Part shown: positions 9,563 through 22,469 of the stretch, piece by piece
Layout: every line of letters starts with the position of its first letter
How positions within the stretch are numbered: position 1 is the stretch's first letter
DNA from: Azolla pinnata
Lineage: Eukaryota; Streptophyta; Polypodiopsida; Salviniales; Salviniaceae
Length of the DNA stretch: 52,033 nt
Direction of reading: 5' to 3'
NCBI GenBank assembly: GCA_037176905.1
Contig: JBBBWG010028899.1
Location: 3,953-55,985 of the forward strand
The notes under the pieces: model-generated
The model's input: only the letters and a program-made list of their open reading frames with translations
Databases searched by the model: none
What the model was told of the DNA's origin: nothing
Position numbers and translations under genes: made by a program

Positions 9563-11906
9563 CTGGATCCAGGGCAGTTTCCAAGTCCTCTGTTCCGCTG
9601 GGAACAGAGGATGATAATTCCTCGGAAGGAGGTCTTCGCCATGGAGATGACAGTTTCTCCTCCTCCTCCATCTCCTCCTCCTCCCCCCCCTCCTCCTGCT
9701 GCCATCTCTACGCATTCAAAGCAGATCAAGCTCCTTGAAGATCTCTTCCATGGCTATGGTATCCGGACCGCCACCATAGTCAAGTTCATGGAGATGGGCT
9801 TCACCTTCAACACGCTGGTGAACATGGTAGAGCCTGAAATCGATGATGTTATCAAGACTATGGTGGAAGTGTACCAGATGGAGCTTCTCATTGGAGAGAG
9901 ATATGGGGTGAAGTCAGCCATTCGAGCCGAGAGGAAGCGGAAATATGAGGAAATGGAGCGGCAACGCTTGAAAATACTGGGGATTACTGATGGGTTGGAG
10001 CACAGATTGGAAGACAATAATGGCACTTTCATGGCTTTGGCTGACGGTAATGCTCTGGGTTTCCTCCTTTGGAAGAGTTTGCCCGTGTGGTTCTTAACAT
10101 ACTCGCACTATGACTATCTAATAGAAAGAGAGACTACTAGTGTATAGCATCATTCTGATACGAGAGATCGTTCAATTTGTGCTTAAACATGCTCATTTTC
10201 TCGTGAACGGCGCTTGACTTGATCTGGATATTAGATTCCTGCTGAACATAAACTTCGAAACTAGAGTGTGCATATGGAGCAGGTCAAGAATCCTATACGT
10301 ACAGGTGAAGCCCTAGGCCTTTGTGGTAGGCATCACTTGGCCAGCTATGATATGGAAAGGTACATTGGTATTGGTATGGCCTAGTGTATCTCCAGGCATC
10401 AAGTTTCAGAGGGAGAAAAACTGGCATGGAATAGGTGGTGGAATGAGATTGATACAGATTTTAACCTTAGGTCCCAATTAGCTAAAGTGGTATTACTACC
10501 CGATTCTGCCCATGGAAGCATGATTTAAAGAGGATACTACAGGTAAGAATTTGGCCCATTGTCAGAGTGAATCATAGGGCATAACAACGATGAGGTGAGT
10601 ATATACGTAGAATTACTCGTGAAGATACTAATTCTGATTCGGGCTTTTCGCAGTAAACGGAGAGCAGAGAGGAGATAGTGGCACGATGTTGGTTGATGCC
10701 ATCACTACAAGCAGCCAATCAAATTTGAACTCATGGGAACATGCCCAACAAGAGCATAGCCAGGGACAGCTCGGGACGCCTGGTCTATCAGCGATACAGG
10801 AGCCAAGTAGTGATAATGAAGGGAGGACGGCATCGGTGCGGAAGAGGCAGAAGCGCCGCTTATCTTTGCGTGAGCCAGGTGAGAATGGAGATGATCGAGC
10901 AAGAGAGCATCCTTTCATTGTGACCGAGCCTGGAGAAGTGGCAAGGGGGAAAAAGAATGGATTGGATTACCTCTTTGATCTCTATGAGCAATGCGGAAGG
11001 TTCTTAGACGAGGTGCAGCTGATGGCGAGAGAAAAGGGGGAGAAGTGTCCCACGAAGGTATATCGCCGGTAATTCTCATCATTATATGATAGTTGTGGGA
11101 TTTTGGGCTAGAGAAAAGAAGCAACGTTGGACTACGGTGAGATCTTCGATGCCTAAAAAATTTGTGTTGCTTTTTGTTGATGCAAAAGCCTCACAATAGA
11201 TAGCAAACAGCTAACAGCTAACCTATAGCATGCAGCACAAGGTTATCTCTAGTAACTGTCATCATCACAAAAGATGTTGTAGAAATTCAGTGCTGGAAAA
11301 CAGAAGTCGCATTAGGGGGTGAAAACTTCGAAGCTTAAAAATGTATCCCTGTTTTTGTCGATGTAATGCTTCACAGTAGCTAGCAGCTAAAGCAAACTAG
11401 CAGCTAACGACTAAATATATCGTCTGTTTTGGTTTGTGTCTCCATAAACAGCTAACAAAACAAAGTGTTTTTCAATGCTTGGAAAAGGTTGTTTTTTTTC
11501 TGGACTTTTGGCTTGTTACTGTTTTGTGGCGCAGAGAAGGGCTGATTTTGATGGCCAAGTGGCCCCGTGTTTCTAGGTAACAAACCAAGTGTTTCGGCAT
11601 GCTAAGCTTAAAGGGGTGAGCTATATCAACAAGCCGAAGATGCGGCATTACGTGCATTGCTATGCATTGCACTGCCTGGACAAGGAGAAATCCAACAATC
11701 TGAGGAAGTTGTACAAGGAGCGAGGCGAGAGCGTGGGTGCTTGGCGTCAGGCTTGCTATTATCCGCTCGTCGAAATGGCCCGGGCCAATGGCTGGGACAC
11801 CGAAGGTGTTTTTATCCGAAATGAGAAGCTCCGGATTTGGTATGTCCCAAGCAAGCTCCGGCAACTCTGTCATCTTGAGAAGAGCAAGGATAGCAAAATG
11901 TTGTAG
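9563..11906 (+). CDS. LFY: LEAFY/FLORICAULA transcription factor, 3 exons
   Basis: Exons 9563-10046, 10654-11057 and 11577-11906 give 405 residues. Both introns sit where LEAFY introns normally are. LEAFY is a plant-specific nuclear DNA-binding regulator of meristem and sporophyte development. The N-terminal SAM-type oligomerisation domain spans about 54-128 ([22 protein letters not shown]). The DNA-binding domain spans about 245-398 ([55 protein letters not shown]). Contact residues R245, N299 and K315 match Arabidopsis R237, N291 and K307. H320, R353 and H395 match 312, 345 and 387, the class I set. The family N terminus (MDPxxF...LFRW) aligns with LDPGQF...LFRW beginning at CTG 9563. The frame is open only back to 9497 and has no ATG there. 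The first in-frame ATGs are 9611 and 9641, both downstream of this conserved block. Start uncertain, identity certain. Confidence 0.96.
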
Positions 11907-12389
11907 CTATGCATAGTGTGTATATATATATCCACCTATCCATCCATCAATGGATACATACAGGTAACCTCCCCCATCCTGTACAATTCAATTGGGTATA
12001 AGCCTATGTCAAACTTTCTTCTTTGTTAATGTGGTCCATGGTTTCATGATGATGGGCTAGATTCTTCCCACAATCGATCGATCGCTTGCTCTTGTCTGGT
12101 GATTTCCTTCTTTTTGAAGCATAGCGTGGAAAGCGCTGTATAAAAGCTACCACTTTCCCTGTTGCCGTCATTTTGCTACAGCCCATGACCTTGCTTGGTT
12201 GATGTGTTTTAGTTTATTCTTCTACATAGCTGCATTGGCATGTACTGCTCAAGAGGCCTTGGTATTGTAACTTTATGTGCAGAGCCGAATGATCTGCACG
12301 AGGTGCTGCTGTGTTTAGGCAAACGTGTGATAAAGAGAAGCAAGCATGTGCCTTGGGAAATACCGATGCATCGGAAGAAATTGGTTGCC
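11907..12389. other. LEAFY 3' flank
   Basis: It contains a short TATATATATA run near 11922 and probably the LEAFY 3' UTR. No other gene is supported. Confidence 0.45.
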
Positions 12390-12715
12390 AGCAGAAACAG
12401 GTTGTTAAGTCTGCATATTTGGTTTGTTTTTGCCAGTTGAAACTAGTTTAATCACATGATGGTTTGTTTTGCTACCAGAAACAGCTTGTTAGTTACATGA
12501 TGGTTTGGTTTTGCCACCGGAAACTGGTTGTTAGTCGCATAATCGTTTGTTTTTGCCACATGAAAACTGGTGGTTAGTCATATAATGGTTCTGTTTTTGC
12601 CACCACAAACTGGTTATCAGCGATGCAATGGTTTGTTTTTGCCACCGGAAAGCGGTTATCGGTAACATAATCGTATGTTTTTGCCACTTGAAGCTGGTTG
12701 TTAGCGACATAACTA
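12390..12715. repeat. Degenerate minisatellite of about 45 bases, 7-8 copies
   Basis: Copies share GGTTTGTTTTTGCCAC, then GAAACTGGTTGTTAGT, then CATAATG, with scattered substitutions. The array lies 0.5 kb downstream of LEAFY. The copies are contiguous, so it is a tandem repeat and not a repeat-spacer array. Confidence 0.85.
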
Positions 12716-13980
12716 CGTTGGATTGGATTGGTTTTGGTCGTTGATTCGAACTACTAACATTCAAGTTTCTTGAAAGGTTTTTGCATTGCTGGTGGCAAAA
12801 TGCATTAAAATCCGGCTGGTGGACATCATATCGATTCTTGTTATTATTCGTCAGAGAGACCGTGAGCAATCTGCTGCTATATCATTCCATTGCTTCGCAA
12901 AGTGGTTGATCGATCATTGATGAACAAGACAGCTCTAATCTAATGCCTTGTTCATTGATCAAATGGCTCTACTCTGGTTTAGTAGGGCTGTTGTTAGGGC
13001 CACCAACAGCTGTAGAAACCATGAATTTGGATGGTGCATGAAACACCTGCATCTTCAATGGTATCTACTGATGATCGAAGCTTCGCCTTGATTAGGAAAA
13101 TAGCATCTGCTCAAAGCCTATAGAAAGCAGCGCAAAAATTGTAGTTGGACTCGGGATGAGGATATGAATGAGGAGCTAACGAAATCGGGCTCTTTCTTGA
13201 ACATGTCGAAGACATAATTCGGTCGCTAATTAAAAGCATATATTGTTATAACACATCCAAACAGGCTTTCTCAGACCAATCCAGCCAGCGATTGTTTAAT
13301 GGTTCATTGGGTTTAACCATCATGTTTCAATAGATTGATCGGAGTTCAACCTTTTGCCTTGTTTAGTTAGCAGAAGCCAAGGTGCAACCGCTTAGGTGAC
13401 GAACTCAAATTGATCATTCAGTTGTAAAACATGCAGGAGTCCAAGATTTATTCTTGCACGAGTCATGTTCTTATGATAAGAGCTTCAATTGGCTCATGAC
13501 TTCTAATATCTTCTTCCCCTTGGAGTTGCAGTTCTCTTGGAAAACCCTCGCTCTTATCGAAGATTCAATCAGCCAACTTAATTTATTCATTCTTTCCCTT
13601 GAAGCTAGCTGGCTTGTCTGTGTGATTGCTCTGTTTTTTAAGGAAAACTTCACCTAACTCAGGTTGTTGTAGAAGCTTGAATGGTCTGTTCTATCTGGGG
13701 ATCTTTACTAAGGAGTAATAATACGAATGGTCGGCCGAAGATTGAAGCATGATCAATCCATGTAAGGTGTTCGAAACTAGAAATTCATTTGATTGCTGCT
13801 GATTGTTTGGGTTTTTTTTTTTCCCCTTCTTTCTGGGGATCTCTGCTTACAGGCTGTTTGCTTTAGGAAACACGCTTGGCGGAAAAAACTGGAGAGATTG
13901 GTTGGGCGTTCTCAGAGTCCAGCAATTCATTAGAAACCTAGTTTTTCTTCTGATATGGTGTCCGTTTTGGAAACAAATGA
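12716..13980. other. Intergenic DNA, no gene seen
   Basis: AT-rich sequence with small frames on both strands (for example 13454-13657) that have no family features or splice context. Confidence 0.45.
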
Positions 13981-14829
13981 TCTTGATGATGATGATGATG
14001 ACGGTGACTCTGGTGGTGGTGCTGGTGATGATGGTATGATGGTATGATGAAGATGGTGATGGTGGTGATTGTATGATGGCGATGGTGGTGATTATGGTAT
14101 GATGAAGATGGTGATGGTGATGATGGTATGATGAAGATGGTGATGGTGGTGATCGTATGATGGCGATGATGGTGATGATGGTGATTATGGTATGATGAAG
14201 ATGTGATGGTGATGATGGTATGATGAAGATGGTGATGGCGATGACGGTATGATGAAGATGGTGGTGGTGGTGATGGTGATGATGGTATGATGGTGATGAT
14301 GATATGATGAAGATGGTGATGGTGATGATGGTATGATGGTGATGATGATATGATGAAGATGGTGATGGTGATGATGGTATGATGAAGATGGTGATGGTGA
14401 TGATGGTATGATGAAGATGGTGATGGTGATGATGGTATGATGGTGATGGTGATGGTGGTGATGGTGGTGATGGTGGTGATGGTAAGATGGTGATGGTGAT
14501 GATGGTGGTGATGGTAAGATGGTGATGGTGGTGATGATAAGATGGTGATGGTGATGGTGATGATGGTATGATGGTGATGGTGGTGATGGTGGTGATGGTG
14601 GTGATGGTGATGATGGTAAGATGGTGATGGTGATGATGGTGGTGATGGTAAGATGGTGATGGTGGTGATGGTAAGATGGTGATGGTGGTGATGATAAGAT
14701 GGTGATGGTGATGATGGTAAGATGGTGATGGTGATGATGGTGGTGATGGTGATGGTGATGATCATGGTGGTGGTGATGGTGATGATGGTAAGATGGTGAT
14801 GGTGATGACGGTATGATGGTGATGGTGGT
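13981..14829. repeat. Imperfect (GATGGT)n array, about 850 bases
   Basis: GAT and GGT triplets are arranged in longer units such as GATGATGGTATGATGAA, repeated many times. The minus strand reads as His/Ser/Thr/Ile-rich frames that are artefacts. The array ends about 120 bases before the ATG of the next gene, so it lies in that gene's promoter or 5' UTR. Its orientation is opposite to the 7651-8553 array relative to the downstream gene. Confidence 0.95.
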
Positions 14830-14949
14830 CCTGATAGGGGCATTCGGCGAATTCTGCAAACGCTATAACAGGGGTAATCTGTGTAGTTAGTTTTATCGCC
14901 TTTCTCTGCGCGACAGAATCAGACACAGGGACAGACGAAGGGATTGGCC

Positions 14950-17900
14950 ATGGCTTCTTCCATTCACCGCTTTCGATACTTCATCTCTAAAGCTCGCGAC
15001 TCGCTCTCCACCAGCCTCAAGGTTAGCTTCTTCTTCTTCTTCCCGATCTTGCCTGCTCCTTTCCTGTGCTCTCTGAGCTACTCCTTGTCTTCTTTTGCAT
15101 CTGTGATCGTGGGTAAGTATCGAACAACCTTTCGCATCTCACCAATATTCCGGATCGTACTTCTCTTTTGCATTCTGTATGGAAATCCGAAAAAAATTCC
15201 TTTCTCATTTTCTTTTTCGTCTATGTATCCTCAACCCTAAAATCGGTTGCACCTTTCTTTCTAGAAATTAGCTTAAAGAAGGGGATACATCTGCCTGGCC
15301 ATGCTAAATTACTTGAACTTTTGATACAATATCCATTTCTTGAAGATAAGGTAGACAACAAGAAATCTTTCTGTATTTTGACTGAATTTTATTTACCTGA
15401 TAGGAAATTGGGTGCAGTTTTGGGGTAGCTCAGTACAAACGTGGAGAAGTTCCTTTTTAAATCTGGGTTGAGATTAGGAGGAAAAAAAGGGTAGAGGATC
15501 TTGATACAAAAATGATCGGCAAGATTGGTTGGCTAATGTAATTGTGAATCTGTATCCCTACAGATTAAGAAAAATACAACATGATATCTATCTATATAAT
15601 TTTCCGGAATACCCACTAGAATTATTACACATAAAAACCAATAGAATGGAATGTGATGATTGGGACAGAATCAGGCTGTAAGAATGGTCTCTTAAAGCTT
15701 AGTAGTAGAAGAAGAATAAATGAATGGAAATTCGACATTTCCATGCCATAATCAAGTGGTGAGAATGTCATGTAGAAACGCACTTCATGTGTTTTTCTAT
15801 TGCTTGTGCAGAGCTATGAGATTGGTCAAATGTCTACGAAGGAACTCCTTAGCAGACTCTGGAGTGATGTTGTCCAAGAACGCATGACAATTCTTAGAAG
15901 CATGAAAGTTGACAACATGGAACCAACATTCTCTGGGCAACAAGAAACTCTACTCATTCGCAAAATACCATTTCCATCAAAAGGGTAATGTTCTTCAACT
16001 CTGTACACAAATGACAAAAATACTATGTGCTGATTATACAACATATGGTTATACATTATCCAGTGAATAAATATGAGACGAATTTTGTGTGTTCATATCT
16101 CATCAATCCCATGGGGAATATGTCTGGTACCCTAATGCACCTGATAAAATAAACTAAATGATAAAAGCACTGTGATCCATGCTATAGAGAAACCAATCTG
16201 GTATGGTAGTCAAGAGAAACGTTGTGATTCAGTTGACAAGGCTTAGTTCTATGTGAACTTCAAGCATAAACATGCAATTGAGGTTTACTTCAATCATTCT
16301 ATCAAGAAAATGAACTGGTAAAGTAGCCAAGAAAATCACCACCTGGCATCAACCGAGGAGATAAATTCAGTTTAGTGATATCAAATCATGTTTTCATCTG
16401 GCAATTTCATTCTTCGACCCCCGAAACCAAGCTTACATCCTATATTGATATAAGAACCCATGAAAGACGTGTACATGTTTATGAGGATTTACTACCAATA
16501 GGAAGGTAGGGCTCCATTCTCTCTATTTGCTTGCACCACCTGCTTCGATGAGGCTCCAGTGTTTCAAAGTAATAATTCATAATATAGCATAAAGAACAAA
16601 GTACTATTGTCATGGCTGATGCTTGCAGCCTGTCAGATTTTTGTGGCTTCTTTTGGGCTTTCCCGAGAAAGAAAGAAAGGACGAGAGAAAGAAAGCTTGT
16701 TTTCATCTGTTTTTCTGTTGCTTTGGCAAGCTTCAAAGAGGCAAGTGAAGGAGGATTAAGAAAGAGAACCCCATGCATCATCTCATCTGTTGCATCTTAT
16801 TTGTCAGAAGTGTCAACTATTCTAATACAGATGGTCTCAGTGTAAAAGCGAATTGATTTCAGTTCTCTGGCAATGTCATACGCAGGAAGGACATCTAATT
16901 GGCTGTATTTCAGCCTTATCTTTTTCTCGTGATGACTTCAAGCACGTAGATCTGGAGATAAACCATCATCTGAGCTGAAATGCATAATGCTTGTTATTCC
17001 ATTTTATCCCTGATGCTTATGCCAAATGATAACTGATCCATCAACAGTGGATATATGATAGAAGGTTAACAGAAATCTTTTATATTACCTGGATCTGTTG
17101 GGGACCTATATTGCCATTTCTTCCCATTATCTGGTGATGGAATGATTACCAAGAACTGAAATACAACTAACAGTTTAAGTGTAAAATCCATTTGTAGAGC
17201 TTCTAAGTGATTTACTTAGCAAATCAGCCACTACTCACACAGAGTCAATACTCTAAAATGGCCCCGCACTTTAAAGTAGATTTCTAATTCTATATAAAAG
17301 AGGAAATTTTTGAGTACAATGATATGTGCTTATGTTTCTTAGTTCTCCTCTCGGAAAAATTCTAAGCACCCACTCACTTCCTCTCACTTGCAAAACTAGA
17401 GCAACTTTCTGTAGGGTTGACTTTATGGTTGAACACTCTTTTCCACACACATATTGGCCTCACATGAAGGCCTGCTGATCATGGGTGCTTCAGTCCTGGG
17501 ACCATTGTCACACGTTTCTTTTATACTGCGATTACAATCTTGTGTTGCCCTATTTCAAGAGTTCAACAGAGACGTAAAATTCAAAATAGGAATATCACGG
17601 AGAGGAAAATATAGAACCACCTTGTGATTCGGTTTTGGATTTGGACTCACTGATCCTAAATGCCACAGGGGAGCTTTTTGTTTTAGATTCTTGGAGGGGG
17701 CCAAATATTCCTCCCAAACTTCCTTTTTAGCACTTTGCCCTTCTGGTTGCATGCAATTTTTGTGAGGAAATTTCACCAAACTACACTTGTCTTCTTCTAC
17801 AGATAGGAAAATGTTCACCAACCAATAGAAAGTCGAGTTTGCAAATTGCCCATATGCATTTTCTGTCAGAAGTTGTGCCTCCTTGGCATAAGGTGCAGGT

Positions 17901-20021
17901 CATCCTGCTTAATTTGTTGGTTCTATGGCTACATCTTGAAGGATCAAGGTGTCTGTGGATTAGCATCCTGTATTTTTCCATTTTATCAAGAGAGTGCAGC
18001 CGAGTTGGCCATACACGTATATTTGGGTAGTATGTGCCAGAAGTACGAAAACCAGTTCACAAATGAGCTGGTCAACGTGTCATTGGTGCTAAATGTATAA
18101 TAATGCATGCCATTTTATCAATGCATTACTACAAACTATTTTTAAAAATTCAACATGATCATGTAGTTTTCTACCACCACAAATTCAGCCAGTTTAGTTT
18201 CTCCATTGCCAACGATCAGAGGGAATGCACAGTATAATCTAGAATCATGTGGCACAGACTAGGTAAAGTAACCAATGAGTAAGAGCTAGACCAAATGGTT
18301 GTTTGCTGGAAATGTGCCCCTCAATGATCCAATTCATCTACCAGATAAATATCAGCCGTTTATGCACAGTTCACAGCTCCTTAATGAGCTTCCAGGGGGG
18401 ATGAGGAGTACTTCTTGGGTAGCAGGGGGTTAATTGAAAGAAGAGTTATGATTTTGTTTTAATATTTTGCATTTCCCATGACTGTCATTTGGGAGTTCCA
18501 TTCCACTTTCAACCCCCAGCTGATTTCTCCTCGCTGTGGGAGATGTGGGGGCACACTAGAGCTTGTGAGTGCTCCTGTCATAGGGTCATGTGAACAAAGA
18601 GCACATTTCTGATCGTCCTTAGTTTATGTTCCATGGGCTCCAAATGTTCGAGTGTGTCTCTCTCCTGTGATTTTGCAAATTCCTGAATGGGTTGATCTCA
18701 AAAGGGAAGGTGCATCTATATGGTTGAAGTGAAGAAAAGAATATCTCAAGGATAAAAAAGAATAAAAAAGTTTTAAATGATAGATGCATAAACTAAACAG
18801 TAAACAATGTTGCACCAGTTAAATTCAGGATTCTTACTTTGTCATGTCTTAATGTGAAGTATTTTCCAACAGATGACCCAAGGAAGAACCAAGCACTAGA
18901 ACATTGTTTTGGTTAGAGGAGAAGAAACAAACTAGAACTTCCACACTTCCTCTTCCTCATCATCATCATAGTTTGAAGCCATATTGACTATTTGAAATTA
19001 ACGGCACCTAATTAACCTTTTTGTTCATATAATCTGATTGTGATAGGAGATGTACAATTGCAAAAAGTCTTCGTACATGTCTATATTCTCCAATATTTTA
19101 TTCCATATTCATATCACATTGGAAGTTTTCTGGCAGGTCTATTTTTGTAGGAGATGTGGTTATATTTAATGACCCAATTGACTCGAAGAGAGAACGTGTG
19201 CGACGGGTGGCTGCAGTCGAGGGTGAAGAAATGGTTTCAATAAATGAAAATGACAAACCATTTGAGCTAGAAAGAGGGGCTTGCTGGGTGCTCTGTGACA
19301 ATGACTTGGTTAAACCTAAGGTATCATCGACTCTTTAATTTCAATCTATTTGTGGAAGCGGTGGTAGCATGTCTAAAGAAATTTACGTCGAAAAAGGGAG
19401 AAAAGCGTAGGTATACACCATGGTCACAAGAGGAACATGTTTATTTATGCATAATATAACTGACTCAGTGTCTTATATGGAATTTTTCCTGAGGATATGT
19501 CACATGCAGGCTGATGAGATTTGTGGCATATTTGGGTTGGGTAAAATGTTATTCAAACGTAGGGTAAGTGGGATTTGAAGATTGAACTCCCAAGCTACAT
19601 GGAAGATCTTACACATGAAACCAACCTTTTCCATGATGCATTATTGGGGGCTTTATGTATGCTGCGTATATTGGTTTTAGCTGTTGGTTTCCATGGTGAT
19701 GCAGGTTTTTCGGATTTTTATGCACATTATTTGCACAAATTTTTGGGCCTTAAGGTGCTTGTTCAAAATAATCGCATTGTATAGACATATGCCCACGGCA
19801 AACATATATCTATCTATCTACATAGATGCATTTGTTGTAAAGGGAGAGAGCAAGAAACAGAGACTGAGAGAGCATTTCAGGATGCTGCTGACAGCAGGAA
19901 CTTCGGACCTTTGAGCATGGCCAGCATCTTAGGGAGGGTAATATATGCCATGCAATCCAAATCTGACCATGGTCAGATCAATAACAGGTCTACTGCGACG
20001 TGCATCGTCGCATGCTCTTGA
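14950..20021 (+). CDS. S26 signal-peptidase-like (IMP-like) protein, probably catalytically inactive, 4 exons
   Basis: Exons 14950-15021, 15812-15984, 19137-19320 and 19881-20021 give 189 residues. Intron 2 is 3.15 kb. It matches the small plant S26-like family related to mitochondrial inner-membrane protease and bacterial signal peptidase I. Visible family blocks are QERMTILRSM (46-55), FVGDVVIFNDP (85-95), VRRVAAVEGEEMVS (103-116), CWVLCDND and DSRNFGPLSM...GRVIY near the C terminus. The nucleophile motif SMxPT appears as NMEPT, with Asn59 in place of Ser. The general-base Lys of KRV is Arg104. A working Ser/Lys protease is therefore unlikely. The ATG has a good context (gccATGG). The N terminus has several Arg and Ser and no acidic residue before Asp17, which fits mitochondrial targeting (inference). 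Confidence 0.9.
15985..19136 (+). other. Long intron 2 of the S26-like gene
   Basis: GT-AG intron of 3152 bases, with GTAATG donor and TGGCAG acceptor. It is AT-rich. I found no nested gene, tRNA or recognisable transposon; small frames at 16479-16845 and 17555-18100 lack support. Confidence 0.75.
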
Positions 20022-21595
20022 TTTTTTTTTTTCTTTTGGTTTAAATATGGACTGACATCGGTCTCATTACCTTTCAGCGAAGAAGCTTTGCGAGAAGACA
20101 TGCCTGTTTTGACAGTTGAGTGTGATCTTGATGAGTTAGCGGAGTATGACAAGATATAGGTAGGTCTGCTGGTCACATGGGTCTCTTTTCAATGAAATTT
20201 AAAGGAGACAATTCAGACACTGACATTGTAGCAAAGGGCGTTGGCAGAAGTGGATCATAAATGTGTATGTGGTCTCTACTACCAACCAAGCCGGAGAAGC
20301 AAGTAGGTTGGTACATAGACGGAGATTGGATTATGCAGCTCTTGGAGGAGGACAACAGAAATAAATGACTTCAAGAAGCTCTACTACACATCCGCTTTCT
20401 CTGTGCCAGCATCGCTCCCATCACTTCATTTTGTGTGCTTTTGCTTTGCTAAACATTTGGAAAAAGAACCCAAAAAAAACACTGGTGGATGAGGAAATGC
20501 ACAGAGAAGATTACCATGATCATGCTTTTGCCTGGGACATGCACAGACAGAGTTTGTTGAGACAAAAACTCTGAAACTATACATATCATTGAACAGGAGA
20601 AGTCCCAGGCTCCCAAGAAAATTCATTGAATATCTCAGATAAAAAAAAGGAGGGAATTTATATACTTCTTTTGATGGATTCACTCTGGGAAACATTAGAA
20701 AGTATGGTGTTTCGACGGCTTGAAATTACTACATGTACTCGAAATTGTTTTCATGTTTCCGAAAACCGAATGTAAAATTTCCGTTTGTTCCGATGAGTGC
20801 CTTGGGCAAATTGCTTGCCCTTGTATGAGCTGTGTTTTCTTTTTTCTGTGTGTATGTATGTGCAAGTTCGTATTTGCCGAGAATTTGATCATGGGGGTGG
20901 TTTTTTGATCTAGTTCTTTTTGTTTGATCCCCTACAAGCATCTTTGAATAGACAAAAAAAAACCAAGTGTTTGTCGAAGCAAAGGTGTGGAAGATGGAAG
21001 TTCCATGATCCACTGCCAGAATCATGCTTGTATTACATGCATATATTTTCAGTGCATCCGAATGTCTCTAGTTCATGGTTAAACGGAAGCAAGAGAGTCG
21101 ATGCTGTCTCTAATTTGAGTAATGTTTGCTACATCAAGCAAGATGGAGGGCAAGGCCGTGAAAGCGCATCCATCGATCTTCCTTCTTCCATTTTCGGCAT
21201 AGAGAAATGGCGATAGGATGCAATGGCCGATGCGGACAAAATCAGGCAGCTTGGGCTTCTCTCTACGTCGCTTGCCATTGTTCTGTTGCTGTACTTCGCA
21301 GTCAGTGTCAGCTCTCCACCGTGCAAGTCTGGAAAAAAAATCTGGTGTTTCTGCCCCTCTTGTGAATATGCATGCAAATGGAGATCGACGTTATCCATAT
21401 CGGAGCTGTGTAAAGGGGAATCGCGGCTTCAGCACGGTTCGCGGATGACAAGCAGCACGAGAACAGAGCACTTCTTTATTAAACGGAGGGTTGCGGAATT
21501 GGGAAGGACTCCAAATTCGATCGAATGCAATGTATGTACATGCAGAAGAAGCAGGATTGATCCCATCAGGCTCATATGAGCCAACATGCAGAAAT
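20022..21595. other. Intergenic DNA with one weak small frame
   Basis: A plus-strand ATG frame at 21223-21579 codes for 118 residues. It has a hydrophobic segment near residues 12-30, then a Cys-rich stretch (CKSGKKIWCFCPSCEYACKW). It could be a small membrane protein or a first exon, but it matches nothing I know. It runs up to simple repeats. The rest of the segment shows nothing. Confidence 0.3.
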
Positions 21596-22335
21596 ACCCT
21601 ACACATACATACACACACATGCATACACACATGCATACACACATGCATACATGCATACATACATACAGGCATACATGCATACACACACAGGCATACATGC
21701 ATACACACATGCATACACACATGCATGCATGCATACATACATGCATGCACGCATACATACATAGATATATACATACATGCACACATACATACATACCCAT
21801 CATACCAAGCATGCAGTGGCACATGCGGACATGTAGAAGCCAGCGAGCGCACGCATGCACGCATGCACAAACCACATGGACATACGTACTTCTATGCATA
21901 GGCATACATGCATGGCATGGCATGCACACCTGCATAGACATGCATGCGCACGCATATACACATAACGCATATACACACATATGCACACATACATAGACGC
22001 ACATACACATGCATGCACATACATACATATACGCACATATGCATGCATACATATATGCATATCTCTTATATACACAGACATGCCCATGCACACATACATG
22101 CTCGCTGCTATGCATGCATAGCAAGCATGCATATACCCATGCACACATACACGCTCGCTGCCATGCATGCATAACAAGCATGCATATACCCATGCTCACA
22201 TAGACACACATGCTCACTGTGCTTCGACATGTATAGCGAGCATGCACACACCGTATGCGCACCGTATGCGCACATGCATGCATGCACATACCGTATGTGT
22301 GCATGCATGCATGCATGTATGCATGCGCATTCATA
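21596..22335. repeat. Compound ACAT/GCAT microsatellite
   Basis: About 740 bases of mixed CATACA, CATGCATACA and CACACATG units, almost entirely alternating purine and pyrimidine. All long frames through it (Cys/Met/His/Tyr-rich) are repeat artefacts. It lies about 0.7 kb upstream of the GDPD start. Confidence 0.92.
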
Positions 22336-22340
22336 GGCCA

Positions 22341-22469
22341 AGAAAAAAGCACGAAGAAGAAGAAGAAGAAGAAGAAGAAGAAGAAGAAGAAGAAGAAGAA
22401 AAGAAGAAGAAAGAAAGAAAGAAGAAAAGAAGAAGAAAGACAGAAGAAGAAGAAAGAAAGAAAGAACGG
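22341..22469. repeat. (GAA)n purine tract
   Basis: About 17 GAA units with GAAA variants, forming a nearly pure purine strand of about 120 bases. Such mirror-symmetric GAA tracts can form triplex DNA (established for GAA repeats). It is in the GDPD 5' flank. Confidence 0.9.

Noticed and set aside
12390-12715. Repeat-spacer pattern resembling a CRISPR array
   Set aside because: The copies are contiguous and degenerate, there is no unique spacer of fixed length, and the genome is a plant's.
13938-14859. Two His/Ser/Thr/Ile-rich minus-strand frames
   Set aside because: Antisense readings of the GATGGT array with no domain or splice support.
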